NCBI GenBank assembly: GCA_934504345.1
Contig: CAKSVR010000037.1
Location: 1 to 20,102, forward strand
Direction: 5' to 3'
Source: an uncultured Agathobaculum sp.
Lineage (GTDB): Bacteria > Bacillota > Clostridia > Oscillospirales > Butyricicoccaceae
DNA: 20,102 bases
Shown one piece after another: positions 5,560 to 12,801 of the stretch. A model generated the notes under the pieces. It saw only the letters and a program-made list of their open reading frames with translations, was not told the origin of the DNA and ran no database searches. Positions within the stretch are counted from its first letter, which is position 1; the number at the start of each line of letters is the position of its first letter. The position numbers were made by a program, and so were the translations under genes.

Positions 5560-6710
5560 AAGGAAGCTTACAGAAAAAGCATGGTAAGTATTACGTCGTA
5601 GTTTACCAAAAGGATGAAAACGGAAAACTTCGTCAAAAGTGGATTCCAACAGGAATTTCATCCAAAGGACGTAACCAGACAAAAGCAGATGCGGCACTGC
5701 ACCGCATTTTAACGGAATTAGAAGCGCAAAATACGAAATCAACTTCGTTTCTTGTCACAAAACTCAAATTTGTTGAGGCTTTGCTGGCTTGGGTCGAATA
5801 TAAGAAGTATGAAATCCGCACGAACACCTATGAATTGTACACTTTGAATCTTAATAGGCATATTATACCGTTTTTCGAGAAGAAAAACAAGCTGGTCACG
5901 GAAATTACGATAGATGATATTGAAGATTACTACAAGGCGAAATTAAAGGAGGGATTGTCTGTAGAAACAATTAAAAAGCACAATATTATTATTCGCGGCA
6001 CGCTCGAAAGGGAGTTGGACAAGGGAACAATTTCGTCCAATCCTTGCGACCGTGTTCGTATTCCGCGCCAGAATCGACAGGACCGGTTTAAGGGTCAAGC
6101 CTATACAGCCGAGCAGGCCGGCAAGCTGCTCGAAGTCATTCACGGAGAAGTGTTGGAGCCGGTTATCATGCTGGGTCTGTTGTTTGGTATGCGCCGCAGC
6201 GAAGCGCTTGGATTGCGTTGGAGCGACATCAATTTTAAGAATCAGACCATTGTTATCTCCAATACGATGACTCAAATGCGTACGCTGCTCATTGATGAGC
6301 ACACCAAGTCCTTTACAAGCCACCGTATGCTCAGCGTGATGGATGATGTAATCGGATACTTCAAGCGCTTGAAAGCGCAGCAGGAAGCAAATAAACGCGA
6401 ATACGGCGATAAATACCACGACTCCGATTTTGTGTGCGTCTGGCCGGACGGCCGCATCATCCTGCCGGGCTATGTTTCGCACAACTTTAAGAAGTTGCTG
6501 GCGAAGTACGACCTGCCGGAAATTCGTTTTCATGATTTGCGCCATACAGCTGGCAGTCTGCTTTTGGCACAGGGCGTAAACATTAAGCAGATTCAGGAAT
6601 TTCTCGGTCACGCTGATGTAACGACCACGCTGAACATCTACACGCACACCGATGAAAATGCAAAAAAGGAAACCGCTGCCGCGATGGGAAAGGTGCTGAA
6701 AATCGTCTAA
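5556..6710 (+). CDS. int: Tyrosine site-specific integrase of an integrative element
   Basis: 384 residues, the usual length for Tn916/phage-type integrases, with all domains present. Residues 5-35 form the AP2-like arm-binding domain (HGKYYVVVYQKDENGKLRQKW), about 68-160 the SAM-like core-binding domain, and 175-384 the catalytic domain. The catalytic set is complete: Arg213 (LLFGMRRSEALGLRW), Lys251 (HTKSFTSHR), His326 and Arg329 (RFHDLRHTAG), His352 (FLGHADV) and the nucleophile Tyr362 (LNIYTH). Start: ATG 5556 behind GAGGGAGG. It cuts and rejoins DNA at attachment sites through a 3'-phosphotyrosine link. The gene ends 165 bases from the 3' end of tRNA-Leu(CAG), the classic position for an element integrated at a tRNA gene, so that tRNA 3' end is the likely attachment site. 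No complete excisionase gene is visible. Confidence 0.95.
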   Translation: MKGSLQKKHGKYYVVVYQKDENGKLRQKWIPTGISSKGRNQTKADAALHRILTELEAQNTKSTSFLVTKLKFVEALLAWVEYKKYEIRTNTYELYTLNLNRHIIPFFEKKNKLVTEITIDDIEDYYKAKLKEGLSVETIKKHNIIIRGTLERELDKGTISSNPCDRVRIPRQNRQDRFKGQAYTAEQAGKLLEVIHGEVLEPVIMLGLLFGMRRSEALGLRWSDINFKNQTIVISNTMTQMRTLLIDEHTKSFTSHRMLSVMDDVIGYFKRLKAQQEANKREYGDKYHDSDFVCVWPDGRIILPGYVSHNFKKLLAKYDLPEIRFHDLRHTAGSLLLAQGVNIKQIQEFLGHADVTTTLNIYTHTDENAKKETAAAMGKVLKIV

Positions 6711-6764
6711 TACAATGCTAATGTTAGCACAAAGAATTTAGTGCGAAAACAGAGGTCGTGCAAA

Positions 6765-6825
6765 GTATTAGACACCGGTATTAGACACCACTTTTTCACA
6801 AATTACATCATAAAATTAAACACCG
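6765..6825. repeat. Three short direct repeats between integrase and tRNA-Leu, possible integrase arm sites
   Basis: ATTAGACACCG (6767-6777) and ATTAGACACCA (6780-6790) lie in a perfect tandem of period 13 (GTATTAGACACC twice), and ATTAAACACCG (6815-6825) is a third, one-mismatch copy. Direct repeats of about 11 bp beside the attachment site are what arm-type sites for AP2-domain integrases look like. This is inference from position. Confidence 0.45.
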
Positions 6826-6834
6826 TAAAAAGTA

Positions 6835-6871
6835 CAGAAAAAGAGCTGAAGTCAAAAGATTTCAGCTCTTT
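6835..6871 (-). terminator. Terminator of the tRNA-Leu operon
   Basis: AAAGAGCTGAA (6840-6850) and TTCAGCTCTTT (6861-6871) form a perfect 11-bp stem. On the minus strand the stem is followed by TTTTTCTG. It begins four bases after the CCA end of tRNA-Leu(CAG). Confidence 0.85.
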
Positions 6872-6875
6872 AACT

Positions 6876-6961
6876 TGGTGCGGATGGGGGGACTTGAACC
6901 CCCACGTCCTTGCGAACACTAGCACCTGAAGCTAGCGCGTCTGCCATTCCGCCACATCCGC
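6876..6961 (-). tRNA. tRNA-Leu, anticodon CAG
   Basis: On the minus strand the acceptor stem GCGGATG/CATCCGC closes perfectly, followed by discriminator A and an encoded CCA. The anticodon arm is CTAGC-TTCAGGT-GCTAG, giving anticodon CAG (codon CUG). A long variable arm, as expected for leucine, is followed by the T arm GGGGG-TTCAAGT-CCCCC. It is the second tRNA of the pair, 31 bases after tRNA-Leu(GAG). Its 3' end faces the integrase gene and is the probable attachment site. Confidence 0.97.
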
Positions 6962-6992
6962 ATGTGGTATTTACTTCTGCACTGAAAGGAAA

Positions 6993-7077
6993 TGGTGCGA
7001 GTGACGGGACTTGAACCCGTACGTCGTTCGACACACGCCCCTCAAACGTGCCTGTCTACCAGTTCCAGCACACTCGC
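6993..7077 (-). tRNA. tRNA-Leu, anticodon GAG
   Basis: The acceptor stem GCGAGTG/CACTCGC is perfect with an encoded CCA. The anticodon arm CACGT-TTGAGGG-GCGTG (one T-G pair) gives anticodon GAG, reading CUU/CUC. A long variable arm and T loop TTCAAGT are present. It is the first gene read from the consensus promoter at 7122-7150. Confidence 0.97.
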
Positions 7078-7121
7078 ATTTTGTTCTCAATCGAGTCGCC
7101 TCACTGTCAGCGACAAGAATT

Positions 7122-7150
7122 ATTATATCCATGTGAGCGTGAAATGTCAA
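7122..7150 (-). promoter_or_regulatory. Perfect sigma-A promoter of the tRNA-Leu pair
   Basis: On the minus strand TTGACA (7150-7145) and TATAAT (7127-7122) stand exactly 17 bases apart. Transcription would start about 38-40 bases before the 5' end of tRNA-Leu(GAG). Full match to both boxes fits a stable-RNA promoter. Confidence 0.9.
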
Positions 7151-7206
7151 CACTTTTTTTCAAAAACTTTTGAAAAATTTCCGGCGCCGCAAAATGTGCG
7201 TTTTGT

Positions 7207-7235
7207 TTGTCGGCCTGAGTGGTTTGTGATACAAT
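7207..7235 (+). promoter_or_regulatory. Promoter candidate for the transporter-to-kinase gene run
   Basis: TTGTCG (7207-7212), 17 bases, then TACAAT (7230-7235) with an extended -10 TGA. The predicted start lies about 37 bases upstream of the GTG at 7279. It is divergent from the tRNA promoter. Confidence 0.6.
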
Positions 7236-7278
7236 AAGAGCAGCTAAAAACTTCACACACAAAGGGAGGAAAACTTCG

Positions 7279-8148
7279 GTGCTTTCTAAAAAAAGTAAGG
7301 CGATCGGTTTTATCATCATGTCGGCGTTCGGCTTTGCGATGATGGCGGCATTTGTGCGGATGGCGGGCGAGCTGCCGTTCACGCAGAAAACGTTTTTCCG
7401 CAATCTGGTGGCAGTGGCGGTGGCCGCTGTCGTGCTGTGCCGCGAGAAAGTCGGCTTCAAATGGGAAAAGGGCAATCTGCCGCTGCTCGTCATGCGCGCG
7501 ACCTGCGGCACACTCGGCATTTTCTGCAACTACTACGCCATCGACCATCTGGTGCTGGCCGATGCGAACATCCTCAACAAAATGTCGCCGTTCTTCGCCA
7601 TCATCTTCTCGCTCATCCTGCTGAAAGAACGCGCCACCGTGTTCCAGTATGCGGCGGTGCTGGCGGCGTTCGGCAGCAGTATGCTCATCATCAAGCCCGG
7701 CTTCTCGTCCGCCACATTCCCGGCCGTCATCGGCCTGCTGGGCGGCATGGGCGCGGGTGCGGCCTATACCTGTGTGCGCGCGCTCAGCAAAAAAGGCGAA
7801 AAGAGCGCCCGCATCGTGTTCTTCTTTTCGATGTTCTCCACGCTGGTGTGCGTGCCGTTTATGATCGTGGATTACCAGCCCATGACTTGGGGCCAGTTCT
7901 TCTGCCTGATCGGCGCGGGCGCATCGGCGGCGCTGGGTCAGTTCGGCGTAACGCTCGCGTATGCCAACGCACCGGCAAAAGAGATCTCGGTGTTCGATTA
8001 CACGCAGGTCATCTTCTCGGCCATCCTCGGCTTTTTCCTGTTCGGCCAGCTGCCGGACGGCTGGAGCGCGCTCGGCTATCTGCTGATCTGCGGCATCTCG
8101 GTGACGGTGTTCCTGTACAACCGCAAGCTGGAGCGCAGGGGACAGTAA
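7279..8148 (+). CDS. EamA-family (drug/metabolite transporter superfamily) permease
   Basis: 289 residues from GTG 7279, chosen because AAAGGGAGGA stands at the right distance; an in-frame GTG at 7219 lies upstream of the likely transcription start. The protein is almost wholly hydrophobic, with about ten membrane segments in two repeats of five, as in 10-TMS EamA carriers. The first segment begins AIGFIIMSAFGFAMMAAF. Family features include LVLADANILNKMSPFFAIIFSLILLKE at the end of repeat one and the matching VFDYTQVIFSAILGFFLF in repeat two. EamA carriers export or import small metabolites and the sequence does not tell the substrate. Its stop is one base before the next start, so it is co-transcribed with the metallopeptidase gene. 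Confidence 0.9.
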   Translation: MLSKKSKAIGFIIMSAFGFAMMAAFVRMAGELPFTQKTFFRNLVAVAVAAVVLCREKVGFKWEKGNLPLLVMRATCGTLGIFCNYYAIDHLVLADANILNKMSPFFAIIFSLILLKERATVFQYAAVLAAFGSSMLIIKPGFSSATFPAVIGLLGGMGAGAAYTCVRALSKKGEKSARIVFFFSMFSTLVCVPFMIVDYQPMTWGQFFCLIGAGASAALGQFGVTLAYANAPAKEISVFDYTQVIFSAILGFFLFGQLPDGWSALGYLLICGISVTVFLYNRKLERRGQ

Positions 8149-8149
8149 C

Positions 8150-8665
8150 ATGATCGAATATGAGCTGATCCGCTCGAGGCGCAAAACGCTTGCCGTTCAG
8201 GTAACACGCGAGGGCCGTGTCCTTGTCCGCGCACCGCTGCGGCTGGCGAAATACCGCATCGAGCAGTTCGTCACCGAGCACGCCGGCTGGATAACTCATG
8301 CGCTTGCCGCGCAGCAGACCCGCCGCGAGGCGCATCCCGAGCCGGATGCCGCAAAGCAGGCCGAGCTCATCCGCCGCGCGAAAGAGGAGCTGCCGCCCAA
8401 GGTACGGTACTATGCCGACCTCATGGGACTGTACCCAACAGGTCTGAAGATCACCTCGGCAAGGACAAGGTTCGGCTCATGCAGCGGAAAGAACAGCATC
8501 TGCTTTTCGTGGCGGCTGATGGATTACCCGGAGCCCGCCATCGACTACGTTGTCGTACACGAGCTGGCGCACATCGCGCACCATGACCACAGCCCGCAGT
8601 TCTGGGCGCTGGTGGAGCGGTATCTGCCGGATTATCGTCAGCGCCGCGCCATGCTGCGCGAGTAA
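8150..8665 (+). CDS. YgjP-like (DUF45) zinc metallopeptidase domain protein
   Basis: 171 residues. The signature is HELAHIAHHDHSPQFW at 137-152: His137, Glu138, His141 and His147 make the HExxH...H zinc site of the YgjP/WLM-like family. Further family marks are RSRRKTLAVQV near the N-terminus, the strand-helix RVLVRAPLRL, and TRFGSCSGKNSICFSWRLM (106-124) before the active helix. No signal peptide, so cytoplasmic. The family is usually annotated as putative metal-dependent hydrolase or M48-like; its substrate is unknown. ATG 8150 follows the permease stop with one base between, indicating one transcript. It is shorter than many homologues (about 230 aa), with the N-terminal strand region compressed. 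Confidence 0.88.
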   Translation: MIEYELIRSRRKTLAVQVTREGRVLVRAPLRLAKYRIEQFVTEHAGWITHALAAQQTRREAHPEPDAAKQAELIRRAKEELPPKVRYYADLMGLYPTGLKITSARTRFGSCSGKNSICFSWRLMDYPEPAIDYVVVHELAHIAHHDHSPQFWALVERYLPDYRQRRAMLRE

Positions 8666-8680
8666 GGGAGAGAAAACGCC

Positions 8681-10078
8681 ATGAACATTCTCGGACAGGA
8701 TTTGCAGCGCCTTGCCGCGCACGCCGCGCGCGAAGCACGCCCGCGCCTTGCAGCTGACCCGTATCGTCAGCGGTTTCACCTGATGCCGCCGGTCGGCTGG
8801 ATGAACGACCCGAACGGGCTGTGCTTTGACGGCACATTCTACCATGTGTTCTACCAGTACGGCCCATTTGACCCAACAGGCGGCGTAAAATTCTGGGGAC
8901 ACTATCGCAGCCGCGACCTGCTGCGCTGGGACAGTCTGCCGCCCATGCTGTGCCCGGACGAGCCGTGGAATGTACACGGCGTGTATTCCGGCTCGGCGCT
9001 GGCCGAGGATGGCAGGCTGTACCTGTATTACACGGGCAACGTGCTGCACGGCGGCGCACACGACTACACACATTCCGGCCGAGAGCACAACACCGCGCTG
9101 GCTGTATCGAGTGACGGCGTGACGGTCGATTCCAACGAATGCCTGATGCACAACTGCGATTATCCGCGCGGGCTGACCTGTCATGTCCGCGACCCGAAAG
9201 TGTGGGCGCAGAACGGCAGATACTATATGGTGCAGGGCGCCCGCACGAGCGATGACCGCGGGGAAGTGCTGGTGTTCGAATCCGCCGACAAGCGGCACTG
9301 GACACACATCAATACCATCACCACACCGGAAAAATTCGGCTATATGTGGGAGTGTCCCGACCTGTTTTGCTTAGACGGGCAGTGGTTTCTGGCACTTTCG
9401 CCGCAGGGCGTGACAAAACAGGGAAACCATTACCAGAACGTCTATTCCTGCGGTTATTTTCCGCTGTACGGCGATTTTCGCGGTGACTGCACGCTCGGCG
9501 CGTTCCGGGAGCTGGATTTCGGCTTTGACTTCTACGCGCCGCAGAGCTTTTCGGACGGCAGACGCCGTTTGCAGCTCGGCTGGCTGGGCCTGGGCGATAT
9601 TCCGTACCGCAACCCGACCGTATCGAACGGCTGGCAGCACTGCCTGACCGTGCCGTGCGAGCTTGTGCGCGATGGTGACACGCTGCGCCGCATTCCTGCG
9701 CCGGAGCTGACCGCGCTGCGCGGAGAACGCATCCCGCCGGACAGAGCACAGGTGTTCGACATGGAAAGTGTCACCAGAGCGAGCGGGCGGCTTGTCATCC
9801 GCGGCAGCGCCGTGGTAGAATGGGAGCCCGGACTGCTCACGCTGACGTTCGAACACGGCGGCGCGGGCCGCGATACCCGCCGCGCGGACATCGGGCAGGT
9901 GCGAAGCCTCCGCGTGCTGGCGGACAGCTCCTCGCTCGAGCTTTTCGTCAATGGCGGCGAAGCGGTGCTGACTGCGCGGTATTATCCTGAACCGCAGTCG
10001 CGCGGCATAGAATTTTCCGGCATGGAGCCCGAAATCTGGACAATGAATGAAATGGGAATCGATTATGAACCAATATAA
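8681..10078 (+). CDS. GH32 beta-fructosidase (sucrose-6-phosphate hydrolase / invertase type)
   Basis: 465 residues, typical of bacterial ScrB/SacA enzymes. The five-blade catalytic domain carries WMNDPNG at 40-46 (nucleophile Asp43), FWGH (71-74), RDP at 170-172 (transition-state stabilising Asp171) and WECPD at 223-227 (acid/base Glu224). A C-terminal beta-sandwich follows from about residue 345, ending with the DSSSLELFVNGG strand. It hydrolyses the terminal beta-fructoside bond of sucrose-6-phosphate, sucrose or short fructans. No signal peptide: it starts MNILGQDLQRLAAHAA, so the substrate must be imported first. The start has GGGAGA upstream. The following HAD and PfkB genes fit handling of the released sugars. 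No PTS or ABC sugar importer is present here, so phosphorylated versus free substrate cannot be decided. Confidence 0.93.
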   Translation: MNILGQDLQRLAAHAAREARPRLAADPYRQRFHLMPPVGWMNDPNGLCFDGTFYHVFYQYGPFDPTGGVKFWGHYRSRDLLRWDSLPPMLCPDEPWNVHGVYSGSALAEDGRLYLYYTGNVLHGGAHDYTHSGREHNTALAVSSDGVTVDSNECLMHNCDYPRGLTCHVRDPKVWAQNGRYYMVQGARTSDDRGEVLVFESADKRHWTHINTITTPEKFGYMWECPDLFCLDGQWFLALSPQGVTKQGNHYQNVYSCGYFPLYGDFRGDCTLGAFRELDFGFDFYAPQSFSDGRRRLQLGWLGLGDIPYRNPTVSNGWQHCLTVPCELVRDGDTLRRIPAPELTALRGERIPPDRAQVFDMESVTRASGRLVIRGSAVVEWEPGLLTLTFEHGGAGRDTRRADIGQVRSLRVLADSSSLELFVNGGEAVLTARYYPEPQSRGIEFSGMEPEIWTMNEMGIDYEPI

Positions 10079-10925
10079 GATATTAGCACTCGACCTTGAC
10101 GGCACACTGCTCGATGCACGCAGCCGTATTCCAAAAGAGAACGCCCGCGCGGTGCGCCTCGCCCAGCAGGCAGGCGTGCAGATCGTGCTGTGCACCGGAC
10201 GGAACGTGCGCGAGGTGCGCCGCTTCAGCGAGCAGCTCGAGGCCGAGCCGGACTGGCTCGTCACCGCGAACGGCGCGGCAGTGCAGAAGCCGAACGACAC
10301 CGAACCGGCATTCTTCGACGGGCTGGACGAGCGGATGCTCGGCATCATCCTGACGGAGTGCGCCGCCATCGACACCGACCCGTGCCTGTACACCACACAG
10401 GATTTGTACTACGGCCATGCGTTCCGGCATTTTCTTGAAAATTTGCAGCGGCGCGGCAGAGTCGTGATGGACGAGGCGGACGAAGGCTATCACTTCGTTG
10501 CGGACAGAAATGCGTGGCGCACGGTGCTGAAAAACGAGCCGCGCCCGTTCACAAAGGCGATATTCTACCACGACGACCCGGAGGCCATCGCGCCGCTGAC
10601 AAAGGCGCTGGAGCGGTACGGCATCTTCGAGCTCGCGCCGTCCGTCATGTACGGCGGAGAGCTGCGTAACGTGGAGGTCAACCGCATGGGCGTACACAAG
10701 GGGCGCGGACTGGAATGGCTGGCGCAGCACCTCGGCTGCACGCTGGAAAACGTCATCGCCATCGGCGACAGCGAAAATGACCTGACCATGCTGCAAATGG
10801 CGGGTCTGGGCGTGGCGATGGCGAACAGCGAACCGTCCATCCGCGCCGCCGCGGACGTTATCACGGGCAGCAACACGGAGAACGGCGTGGCACAGGCGGT
10901 CTATCGGTATATTCTGGAGGGATAA
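10065..10925 (+). CDS. Cof-type HAD-superfamily sugar-phosphate phosphatase
   Basis: 286 residues from ATG 10065, which overlaps the end of the GH32 gene by 14 bases; an in-frame ATG at 10047 is possible but MNQYKILALDLDGTLLD matches the usual family N-terminus. HAD motifs: DLDGTLLD with nucleophile Asp10 and Asp12, LCTGRN (motif II Thr), the Lys in VNRMGVHKGRGLEWL (motif III) and GDSENDLTML (motif IV). A large C2B-type cap lies between motifs II and III, as in the Cof/YidA subfamily. These cytoplasmic Mg-dependent enzymes dephosphorylate small sugar phosphates. In this operon it may trim excess hexose phosphate formed from sucrose; that is inference. Confidence 0.92.
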   Translation: MNQYKILALDLDGTLLDARSRIPKENARAVRLAQQAGVQIVLCTGRNVREVRRFSEQLEAEPDWLVTANGAAVQKPNDTEPAFFDGLDERMLGIILTECAAIDTDPCLYTTQDLYYGHAFRHFLENLQRRGRVVMDEADEGYHFVADRNAWRTVLKNEPRPFTKAIFYHDDPEAIAPLTKALERYGIFELAPSVMYGGELRNVEVNRMGVHKGRGLEWLAQHLGCTLENVIAIGDSENDLTMLQMAGLGVAMANSEPSIRAAADVITGSNTENGVAQAVYRYILEG

Positions 10926-10926
10926 C

Positions 10927-11871
10927 ATGAAAAAGACAGTGGCGATCGGAGAGCTCCTTATCGATTTCGTGCCGCAGCAGCGCGGCTGTGCGCTCGATGA
11001 GGTCGTGCAGTTCGAGCGGGTCGCGGGCGGCGCGCCGGCCAACGTGGCAACGGCGATCGCGCGGCTCGGCGGCAGGGCGCAGATGGTTTCGCAGGTGGGC
11101 GAGGATGCCTTCGGCACGCATATCCTCAAAACGCTGCACGCGAACGGCGTGGATACGTCCGCTGTGTTCCGCACGGCACGCGCCAACACCGCGCTGGCGT
11201 TCGTGTCACTCGATAAGGACGGCAACCGCGAGTTTTCGTTCTACCGCAATCCCTCGGCGGATATGTTCCTCGAGGAAGGCCAGATAGAGCCCGGCCTGTT
11301 CACGGACTGCGCCGCGCTGCACTTCTGCTCGGTCGATCTGATAGATGCGCCGGTCAAGCAGGCGCACCGAAAGGCCATCGCGCTGGCAAAGCAGGCGGGT
11401 GCGCTCGTTTCGTTCGACCCGAACGTAAGACTGCCGCTGTGGGACAGCCCGGAGAGCTGTCAGGCGGCCATCCGGGAGTTCCTGCCGTGCGCGGATCTCG
11501 TGAAGCTGTCGGACGATGAAGTGACGTTCTGCACCGGCTGCACGACCGAGCGGGAGGCCGCCGAAAAGCTGCTGACACAGGGCTGCAGGCTGCTGCTCGT
11601 CACGCGCGGCGCGGGCGGCGCGGCGGCGTACACACCGAACGCACACGCCGAGGTCAAGGCGCTTCCGGCGAACGTCGTGGATACCACCGGCGCGGGCGAT
11701 TCGTTCATCGGGTCGTTCCTGCACCAGCTCACGCGCGATGGCATCACCGCGGATGCACTCGCCGCACTTTCCGAGGCGAAACTCGCGGAATACCTCGCGT
11801 TTTCGTCCAAATGTGCGGCGTTCACCGTAGCGCATAAGGGCGCGGTGATGGCACGGATGGAGGACATATAA
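10927..11871 (+). CDS. PfkB-family sugar kinase, probably fructokinase
   Basis: 314 residues; ATG 10927 one base after the preceding stop, with GGAGG upstream. Ribokinase-fold signatures: GGAPANVATAIARLGG (34-49, substrate-side motif), FDPNVRLPLW in the middle (the DxNxR element), and DTTGAGDSFIGSF from residue 252 with catalytic base Asp258 and the anion hole GAGD. From family knowledge the GGAPANVA variant with FDPNxR is typical of bacterial fructokinases (ScrK/FrcK type) converting fructose to fructose-6-phosphate with ATP. Position after a GH32 enzyme that releases fructose supports this. 2-dehydro-3-deoxygluconokinase is a less likely alternative. It closes the gene run. Confidence 0.9.
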   Translation: MKKTVAIGELLIDFVPQQRGCALDEVVQFERVAGGAPANVATAIARLGGRAQMVSQVGEDAFGTHILKTLHANGVDTSAVFRTARANTALAFVSLDKDGNREFSFYRNPSADMFLEEGQIEPGLFTDCAALHFCSVDLIDAPVKQAHRKAIALAKQAGALVSFDPNVRLPLWDSPESCQAAIREFLPCADLVKLSDDEVTFCTGCTTEREAAEKLLTQGCRLLLVTRGAGGAAAYTPNAHAEVKALPANVVDTTGAGDSFIGSFLHQLTRDGITADALAALSEAKLAEYLAFSSKCAAFTVAHKGAVMARMEDI

Positions 11872-11880
11872 ACCTATTCC

Positions 11881-12004
11881 GTAGGGCGGGGTGACCTCAG
11901 AAGGTGAATTGTCCGAAGGACAAGAGAAGCCACCCTGGGGTGCCCCGCCGTCGTGACCGGGTGCTTTCGCTTATGTGCGGCGGGATGAGGTCATCCCGCC
12001 CTAC
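11881..12004. repeat. 124-bp element with 19-bp near-perfect terminal inverted repeats
   Basis: GTAGGGCGGGGTGACCTCA (11881-11899) and TGAGGTCATCCCGCCCTAC (11986-12004) are inverse to each other at 18 of 19 positions. Inside, TTGTCC-GAA-GGACAA (11909-11923) forms a hairpin and GGCGGGG/CCCCGCC words can pair further. It encodes nothing. It sits between the kinase gene and the ruvC promoter, and matches the pattern of small non-autonomous palindromic elements (MITE or large REP type) common in gut Clostridia; family not identified. Confidence 0.75.
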
Positions 12005-12062
12005 ATTTTACCGAGAAATGGGATGTGCCGAACGATAAACTGATTTTCGTCATGCAAAAATG

Positions 12063-12091
12063 TTGCACAGCGGGGCCTCTTATGGTATAAT
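12063..12091 (+). promoter_or_regulatory. ruvC promoter
   Basis: TTGCAC (12063-12068), 17 bases, TATAAT (12086-12091) with an extended -10 TGG. The start of transcription would be near 12098, giving a leader of about 23 bases before the ruvC ATG. Confidence 0.8.
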
Positions 12092-12120
12092 CTTGAGGTT
12101 AAAGAACTTGAGGTAAAGCA

Positions 12121-12615
12121 ATGACGATTCTTGGCATCGACCCGGGCTACGGCACGATCGGATACGGCGTGGTGCGGTTCGACAATATGAAATTCACGCC
12201 GGTGCAGTACGGTGCGGCAAAGACCGCGCCCGGCACGCCCATGCACCTGCGTTTATGCGAGATCTACGACGATATGTGCGCGCTGGTGGACACGTTCCAT
12301 CCGGACGAGGTGGCGATAGAGGAGCTGTTCTTCTCGAAGAACGTCACCACCGGCATTCAGGTGGCGCAGGCGCGCGGCGTTATCCTGCTGGCGCTGGCGC
12401 AGAAAGGGCTGCATCCGGTGTCCTACACGCCCAATCAGGTGAAATTATCTGTCGTCGGCTACGGCGGCGCGGAGAAAAAGCAGGTGATGGAAATGACCAA
12501 GAGCATCCTCCATCTCACCAAGCTGCCGCGGCCGGACGATGCGGCGGATGCACTCGCGCTGGCCATCTGCCACGGGCATTCGCGGCAGGCGATGCGCTAT
12601 GAGGGCTTATTGTAA
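12121..12615 (+). CDS. ruvC: Crossover junction endodeoxyribonuclease RuvC
   Basis: 164 residues, normal length. The RNase-H-like fold is shown by ILGIDPGYGTIGYGVV at 3-18 with catalytic Asp7, AIEELFFSKNVTTGIQVAQARG at 65-86 with catalytic Glu67, and PDDAADALALAICH with Asp140 and Asp143. These are the four acidic residues that hold two Mg ions. It is the nuclease that cuts Holliday junctions symmetrically in complex with RuvAB. ruvA and ruvB follow, though a foldback element separates it from ruvA. The ribosome binding site (TTGAGGTAAAGC) is modest. Confidence 0.97.
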   Translation: MTILGIDPGYGTIGYGVVRFDNMKFTPVQYGAAKTAPGTPMHLRLCEIYDDMCALVDTFHPDEVAIEELFFSKNVTTGIQVAQARGVILLALAQKGLHPVSYTPNQVKLSVVGYGGAEKKQVMEMTKSILHLTKLPRPDDAADALALAICHGHSRQAMRYEGLL

Positions 12616-12776
12616 GGCAACACCGCACAATTAAAGCGGCGGTGCTTTGCGGAAATTTGGTGTCCTGACTTTGTTGCAGTTTCACGGTAATACATCAAGT
12701 ATTACCGCAAAACTGTGCCTCGTCAGTACGCAAAATTTACTCGCAAATCACTCTTGTTCAATTATGCGGTATTGCC
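12616..12776. repeat. 161-bp foldback (MITE-like) element between ruvC and ruvA
   Basis: The ends are imperfect inverted repeats: GGCAACACCGCACAATTA (12616-12633) against CAATTATGCGGTATTGCC (12759-12776), 15 of 18 matching. The centre is a perfect stem CGGTAATAC-ATCAA-GTATTACCG (12685-12707), extended by GCAGTTT/AAAACTG and CCTGAC/GTCAG pairings, so nearly the whole unit can fold into one long hairpin. It starts on the first base after the ruvC stop codon and ends 25 bases before ruvA. It has no coding capacity. Confidence 0.75.
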
Positions 12777-12801
12777 GTAACGATTTACGAGGTTTAGACA
12801 G

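Noticed and set aside
7147..8184. 345-codon open frame antisense to the EamA permease
   Set aside because: His/Arg/Glu-rich shadow of a membrane-protein gene. It crosses the tRNA promoter region and lacks any motif.
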